Shown: piece after piece, positions 12,556 through 16,002 of the stretch
Numbering within the stretch: the stretch's first letter is position 1
Layout of the letters: every line of letters starts with the position of its first letter
DNA from: a bacterium
GTDB lineage: Bacteria; Patescibacteriota; Minisyncoccia; UBA6257; Colwellbacteraceae
Direction of reading: 5' to 3'
NCBI GenBank assembly: GCA_021811305.1
Contig: JAJZPD010000011.1
Coordinates: 1 to 16,002 of the forward strand
Length of the DNA: 16,002 nucleotides
Position numbers and translations under genes: made by a program
The notes under the pieces: model-generated
Databases searched by the model: none
What the model saw: only the letters and a program-made list of their open reading frames with translations
What the model was told of the DNA's origin: nothing

Positions 12556-12900
12556 ATGGAAGAGAACAACAAGAACAACCACCCGGAGGGATGCAAGTGC
12601 GAGATGTGTTACGGACGCTGCTACGCTTGCGGCGGATACCACCACTGGATGAGGGGCCACTGGCTTCTCCGCCTGGCGATCGTAGCCGTCGTTTTGATAG
12701 TTACTTTCTGGCTGGGGGTTAAACTCGGCGAGATCAAGGGATACTTCGAATCGGGCTACTCCGGCTACGGAATGCCGTACGGACGGATGATGTGGGGCGG
12801 AAACCGCGGTTACTATAACTACGGTCCGGGGATGATGTACGGCTGGCAGAACGGCGGCCAAAATTATCAGTCTCCGCAGACTTCGACTCCGGCCAAATAA
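12556..12900 (+). CDS. Small Cys-rich membrane protein with Gly/Tyr/Met-rich tail
   Basis: This is a 114-residue protein of unknown family. The N-terminal part carries five cysteines (13, 15, 18, 22, 25) as CKCEMC...CYAC, plus His9, His29, His30 and His35. This looks like a metal-binding or redox-sensitive knuckle. One hydrophobic helix spans about 38-56. The rest is rich in Gly, Tyr, Met and Asn (GYSGYGMPYGRMMWGG and NYGPGMMYGWQNGG) and probably disordered or surface-exposed. The Met/His/Cys content could fit copper or other soft-metal handling, but that is a guess. Its 3' end has a canonical terminator, so it is likely monocistronic. Confidence 0.7.
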   Translation: MEENNKNNHPEGCKCEMCYGRCYACGGYHHWMRGHWLLRLAIVAVVLIVTFWLGVKLGEIKGYFESGYSGYGMPYGRMMWGGNRGYYNYGPGMMYGWQNGGQNYQSPQTSTPAK

Positions 12901-12913
12901 GGTCCGGAAAAGC

Positions 12914-12943
12914 AAAAAGCGCCGAGAAGGCGCTTTTTGTTTG
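12914..12943 (+). terminator. Intrinsic terminator of the Cys-rich small gene
   Basis: AAAAAGCGCC (12914-12923) and GGCGCTTTTT (12929-12938) form a perfect ten-base stem with a five-base GAGAA loop, followed by GTTTG. It lies 13 bases after the stop. Its AAAAAGCGC start is the same word that opens repeat copies B and C. Confidence 0.85.
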
Positions 12944-12956
12944 TGAAAAAATCGAG

Positions 12957-12986
12957 TTGCTAAAAACGCGGTTTAAAGGTAATAAT
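12957..12986 (+). promoter_or_regulatory. Possible promoter of the beta-propeller/glycosyltransferase pair
   Basis: TTGCTA (12957-12962) and AATAAT (12981-12986, five of six to TATAAT) are 18 bases apart. Transcription would start near 12993, about 13 bases before the ATG at 13006. The position, just after a terminator, supports a new transcription unit. Confidence 0.4.
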
Positions 12987-13005
12987 TGGGGTGATTCCGT
13001 AAGAA

Positions 13006-14445
13006 ATGCTAAAAAGTTTTTCCTGGAAAAAAGCTTCCGTTGTGGGATTGTTGGTTGCGACCGCCGCCGCGGCCGCTGTTTTGTATTTATGCTTTAACAA
13101 CGCAGGAAGCGGGAAGATCGCTTCGTCTCCGTCCGAAGTAAACGCTGCCGGCAAATATTGGCCGACCTACGGCGGCGATATTTGGAACTCCTTCACGCTC
13201 TCATCCTCCTCGATGACCGTCTCCAATATTAACCAAATGAAGCAGGACTGGTTTACGCCGGCTGACGGAGAGGTTTCGGGAAACCCAGCTATCGCTAACA
13301 GCGTCGTTTATTTTACGACCGATGCCGGCAGCGTTTACGCCGTATCGGAAAAATCCGGAGCGCTGATTTGGAAGAGGGGCTTGGATGGTTCACCGATCAA
13401 TTCGGGTCCTTTGTACGACCAAGGCAGAATTTTTATTTCCACTTCGGGCGGCAGGATTTACGCTTTGAATCCGAAGACCGGAGGGGAAATCTGGAAAACC
13501 GGAGCCCTGTTCGGTTCGTTACCCGATGCCTTGCGCGCCTCGCCTAAAGTCTGGAACGGAGTCATATACCAAAGTCTTGGAGGAACCGACGATAATAAAT
13601 ATGAGAGAGGGGGAGTGGTTGCGGTGGATGAAAAAACGGGATACGTCCTCTGGCGCGAGGACTTGGTCCAGTACGCCGGAGGAGGCAGCGCGGTTTTTGG
13701 TCCGCCGGCGATAATTCCCCAGCTTAACGAGCTGGTGGTTTCCACCGGCAACCCGACGCCGTACCCGACGAACGGGGACGCCGCCAACCGCGGCTCGGTT
13801 CCTTCAGGAAGCGATTACTATTCCGACAGCCTGGTGGCGCTTTCCTTGAAAGACGGACATATCCTCTGGGCGAAGCAGGTACACTCCGCGGACGCCAATG
13901 ACTACGACTTCATCGCCGCTCCAAACGCTTTGGTCTTGCCGAAAGGAGGCATAGCCGTCGGCGCCGGCGACAAAGACGGAACGTATTATCTCTTTGACGC
14001 GAAAACCGGGGGATTGCTTTGGAAAAAAGATTTGGGCGCTTTCGGAGCGACTACTCTCATTATGTCCACGGCTGCGGCAAGCGACAACGCGATTTTTGCG
14101 GAGACAATGGATGTTACGGCGCTTGCTTCATCGTGGCCGCAGAAGTACCAGTCTCCGGCCGTAGGCCGCGTGATCAAGCTGGAGGCCGACTCCGGCAGAG
14201 TGATCTGGTCGACCAACATTCCCGCCGCTTTAGTGGCGGCTCCGGCAGTGGATAATAACCTGGTTTTTGCGATCGGCGCCAACGGAACACTGTTTGCTTT
14301 GAATGCCGATAACGGCGCGATCGTTTGGCAGAATGCCACCGGCGGACAGATCTGGAATGCGGAGGCGGCGCTGGCCGCGGCCGGAAATGCCATCTTTGCT
14401 CCCTTGTCGGGTAAAAACGGCGTTATAGCCTTCACAGACCAATGA
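13006..14445 (+). CDS. Anchored PQQ-like beta-propeller protein
   Basis: The 479-residue protein begins with a signal anchor (about 9-30). The rest is a propeller of the quinoprotein/PQQ-repeat class. Repeats of the type SGALIWKRGL, TGGEIWKTG, TGYVLWREDL, DGHILWAKQV, TGGLLWKKDL, SGRVIWSTNI and NGAIVWQNAT start near residues 116, 158, 210, 283, 333, 395 and 435, each with the blade-closing Trp. The stretch KYWPTYGGDIWNSFTLSS resembles the start of quinoprotein dehydrogenases. The adjacent-Cys ring of methanol dehydrogenase types is absent, since the only Cys is in the anchor, so enzymatic PQQ use is uncertain. It may be a BamB-like scaffold or binding protein. It overlaps the glycosyltransferase gene by 4 bp. 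Confidence 0.87.
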   Translation: MLKSFSWKKASVVGLLVATAAAAAVLYLCFNNAGSGKIASSPSEVNAAGKYWPTYGGDIWNSFTLSSSSMTVSNINQMKQDWFTPADGEVSGNPAIANSVVYFTTDAGSVYAVSEKSGALIWKRGLDGSPINSGPLYDQGRIFISTSGGRIYALNPKTGGEIWKTGALFGSLPDALRASPKVWNGVIYQSLGGTDDNKYERGGVVAVDEKTGYVLWREDLVQYAGGGSAVFGPPAIIPQLNELVVSTGNPTPYPTNGDAANRGSVPSGSDYYSDSLVALSLKDGHILWAKQVHSADANDYDFIAAPNALVLPKGGIAVGAGDKDGTYYLFDAKTGGLLWKKDLGAFGATTLIMSTAAASDNAIFAETMDVTALASSWPQKYQSPAVGRVIKLEADSGRVIWSTNIPAALVAAPAVDNNLVFAIGANGTLFALNADNGAIVWQNATGGQIWNAEAALAAAGNAIFAPLSGKNGVIAFTDQ

Positions 14446-15731
14446 CGAACGATTTTTTGTATCCGATTATAGATATCGTCGAATGGCTTTTGGTGTTTTT
14501 TACGCTTTACGCGATCATCGTTCCTATCGGCGGATTGAAGAGGGTTAAAAAAAGGATCCTAGCCGCCCCGAAATCGACTTTCGCGATCTTCATACCGGCC
14601 CACAACGAGGAAAAGGTCATCGGCCCGCTCGTCGATTCCTGCCGGCGCTTGGATTATCCAAAAGCACTCGTTGATATTTATGTCATCGCCGACAACTGCT
14701 CCGACGGCACGGCCGAGGCGGCGAGAAGCCGCGGTGCGGTTGTTTTGGAACGGACTAACGCCGAATTGAAAGGCAAAGGGCACGCCCTGGAGTACGGATT
14801 CGCGGAAGTCTTTAAGAGGAGAGACTACGACGCGGTAGTGGTGATCGACGCCGACAACTTGGTGAAGCCGGACTTCCTGAAAGTGATGAACACCGAGCTT
14901 TTGAGCGGCAAAAAGATATTGCAGGGTCGGATGGACGTGAAAAATCCGAACGACACCTGGGTGACCGCTGTTTTTGCTATGTCGATCTGGGTTTCGAATC
15001 GTTTCTTTTATTACGCCAAACACAACCTCGGTTTTTCCGCGGCCTTGGGAGGGACGGGGATGTGCATCTCTTCCGACGTCTTGAAGGAGATCGGCTGGGG
15101 CGCGACCAGCCTGGTCGAGGACTGGGAGTTTACCGTCAAAGCTTTGATTAACGGCATAAAAACCGACTGGGTCCACGACGCGGTGGTCTATGACGAGAAA
15201 CCTTTGGCCTTCAGCCAGACTTGGTGGCAGAGGCTGCGCTGGGTCAGAGGGCAGTTCACGGTGGCGTTCCGCTATCTGCCAAAGCTTTTAAAGCGGGGGA
15301 TAGGGAAGCGCGACCTTGTCGCTTTAGAGAGCGTCGTCCAGCTTTTAACACCTTTTTACATACTGACCGCGACGTTGATGTCTTTGGTTTTCTTAACCGG
15401 GCTGCGCCAGTACGCTTTCGATCCGTTCCTGGGCAGAATCCTCTTCAGCACGTATTGGGAGGCGATCTGGATTACGCAGTACGCGGCTTTCTCGTTCATT
15501 ATGCCGGTCGCTGCCAATATCATCGACGGCGGGCCTCGGGCCGCCTTAAAATATCTGATTCTTTTCCCGATCTTCCAGTACAGCTGGTTCCTGCTGGCGT
15601 GGATTGGCGTTTTCACCTACCGGAACGGCGAATGGATGCACACGGCGCACACGCGGGCGATAGAGATGATGCCGGAAGAAAACCCGATGCCGGAAACCAA
15701 CGGAATGCTGGCCGAAGTGGAGGCAGAGTAG
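14442..15731 (+). CDS. Processive family-2 glycosyltransferase, membrane-bound
   Basis: The protein has 429 residues. One N-terminal helix (about 8-30) precedes a GT-A domain with FIPAHNEEKVI (50-60), ADNCSDGT (83-90), DAD at 136-138, GGTGMCISSDVL (203-214), VED at 225-227 and QRLRW at 263-267. The D, DxD, ED and QxxRW set defines processive beta-glycan synthases (cellulose, hyaluronan and poly-GlcNAc synthase types). Three further helices (about 296-320, 338-360 and 369-391) would form the translocation channel. It probably polymerises and exports a surface polysaccharide from a nucleotide sugar; which sugar is not clear. No PilZ domain is visible. The start codon overlaps the stop of the propeller gene (ATGA), so production of both is coupled. 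Confidence 0.92.
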   Translation: MTNDFLYPIIDIVEWLLVFFTLYAIIVPIGGLKRVKKRILAAPKSTFAIFIPAHNEEKVIGPLVDSCRRLDYPKALVDIYVIADNCSDGTAEAARSRGAVVLERTNAELKGKGHALEYGFAEVFKRRDYDAVVVIDADNLVKPDFLKVMNTELLSGKKILQGRMDVKNPNDTWVTAVFAMSIWVSNRFFYYAKHNLGFSAALGGTGMCISSDVLKEIGWGATSLVEDWEFTVKALINGIKTDWVHDAVVYDEKPLAFSQTWWQRLRWVRGQFTVAFRYLPKLLKRGIGKRDLVALESVVQLLTPFYILTATLMSLVFLTGLRQYAFDPFLGRILFSTYWEAIWITQYAAFSFIMPVAANIIDGGPRAALKYLILFPIFQYSWFLLAWIGVFTYRNGEWMHTAHTRAIEMMPEENPMPETNGMLAEVEAE

Positions 15732-15734
15732 GGA

Positions 15735-15831
15735 AACGCAAAGCTCAAAACGCAAAATGCAAAGCATTTAACGATCGGTGGTTATCCCTTTTTTGCGCTT
15801 TGTGATTTAATCTTTGCACTTCCACTTATCC
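15735..15831 (+). repeat. 3'-end-associated intergenic element, copy G (short)
   Basis: It begins three bases after the glycosyltransferase stop with AAACGCAAAGCTCAAAACGC and then AAAATGCAAAGC. It ends with CCCTTTTTTGCGCTTTGTG and CTTTGCACTTCCACTTATCC. The middle, about 20 bases (TTAACGATCGGTGGTTAT), lacks G-runs and nested palindromes. Orientation to the preceding gene is the same as in the other copies. The TTATCC end is shared with copies A and C. Confidence 0.65.
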
Positions 15832-15833
15832 TC

Positions 15834-15861
15834 TTGACATCACGTCCACTCGTAGTTTAAT
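15834..15861 (+). promoter_or_regulatory. Possible rightward promoter
   Basis: A perfect TTGACA (15834-15839) and TTTAAT (15856-15861, five of six to TATAAT) are 16 bases apart. A start near 15868 would drive a gene beyond the right edge. No start codon with a credible frame is visible before the edge. From 15862 to 15958 I see nothing else apart from the pair CTCGTA/TACGAG (15942-15947, 15956-15961). Confidence 0.4.
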
Positions 15862-15955
15862 TAAAGTAATAAGTATTTCATATCGTACAAGGCCACAATT
15901 TTCCTCATAAATATAGGGTAAAATGTTTCTATTCCATCCATCTCGTATAAGAGAC

Positions 15956-16001
<46 letters not shown>

Positions 16002-16002
16002 G

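Noticed and set aside
13006..14445. PQQ-dependent alcohol or methanol dehydrogenase
   Set aside because: The adjacent-cysteine ring is missing and I see no clear set of active-site residues. Only the repeat fold is supported.
14559..15176. A 205-codon open frame on the minus strand opposite the glycosyltransferase
   Set aside because: It is a shadow of the strongly supported glycosyltransferase gene, with no family motif.

Overview
The window looks like a chromosome segment from an uncultivated bacterium, most likely a Patescibacteria (CPR, Parcubacteria-like) lineage. This is an inference from general features. Genes are short and tightly packed, often joined by 4-bp ATGA overlaps. Many proteins have one N-terminal membrane anchor followed by a Ser/Thr/Pro/Ala-rich linker. 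A MacAB-like exporter has no outer-membrane partner. Clear Shine-Dalgarno sites are scarce, and intergenic regions are filled with repeats. TGA is read as stop. No rRNA, tRNA, CRISPR array, transposase or phage gene was seen.

Left block (1-3157, minus strand). The first 113 bases are the 5' end of a cupin gene that runs off the left edge. After a repeat element comes a leftward four-gene operon: an EamA/DMT-type permease, a small two-helix membrane protein, and a DrrA/DrrB-like ABC exporter (ATPase plus ABC-2 permease). A short divergent promoter region at 3158-3225 separates it from a rightward pair: a Cas4/RecB-like PD-(D/E)XK nuclease and an anchored six-cysteine extracytoplasmic protein.

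Middle block (4664-7445). Two paralogous anchored proteins of unknown function (167 and 164 aa), a zinc-ribbon membrane protein and an AbrB-type regulator are all on the minus strand. Long palindromic intergenic regions separate them. The AbrB gene is divergent from the exporter operon, with a 31-bp palindrome between the two.

Right block (7513-15731, plus strand). This holds a MacA-like adaptor with a beta-rich insertion, a MacB-like ATPase and FtsX/MacB-like permease, then a malic enzyme, a small Cys-rich membrane protein with an intrinsic terminator, and a translationally coupled pair of a beta-propeller protein and a processive family-2 glycosyltransferase. The last 270 bases hold a repeat, a possible promoter and a 21-unit GA tract at the edge.

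The most unusual feature is a family of six intergenic elements of roughly 100-400 bp. In all six cases an A-rich module (GCGCAAAA/CTAAAAGC-like) lies in the sense orientation just after the stop codon of a gene, and a T-rich near-complement lies at the far end. Three copies carry telomere-like G-runs (GGGGTTA/GGGACTA) with a C-rich counterpart; two others carry nested palindromes. They behave as gene-3'-end-associated units, possibly giant terminators or 3' UTR structures, or palindromic elements that settle at terminators.
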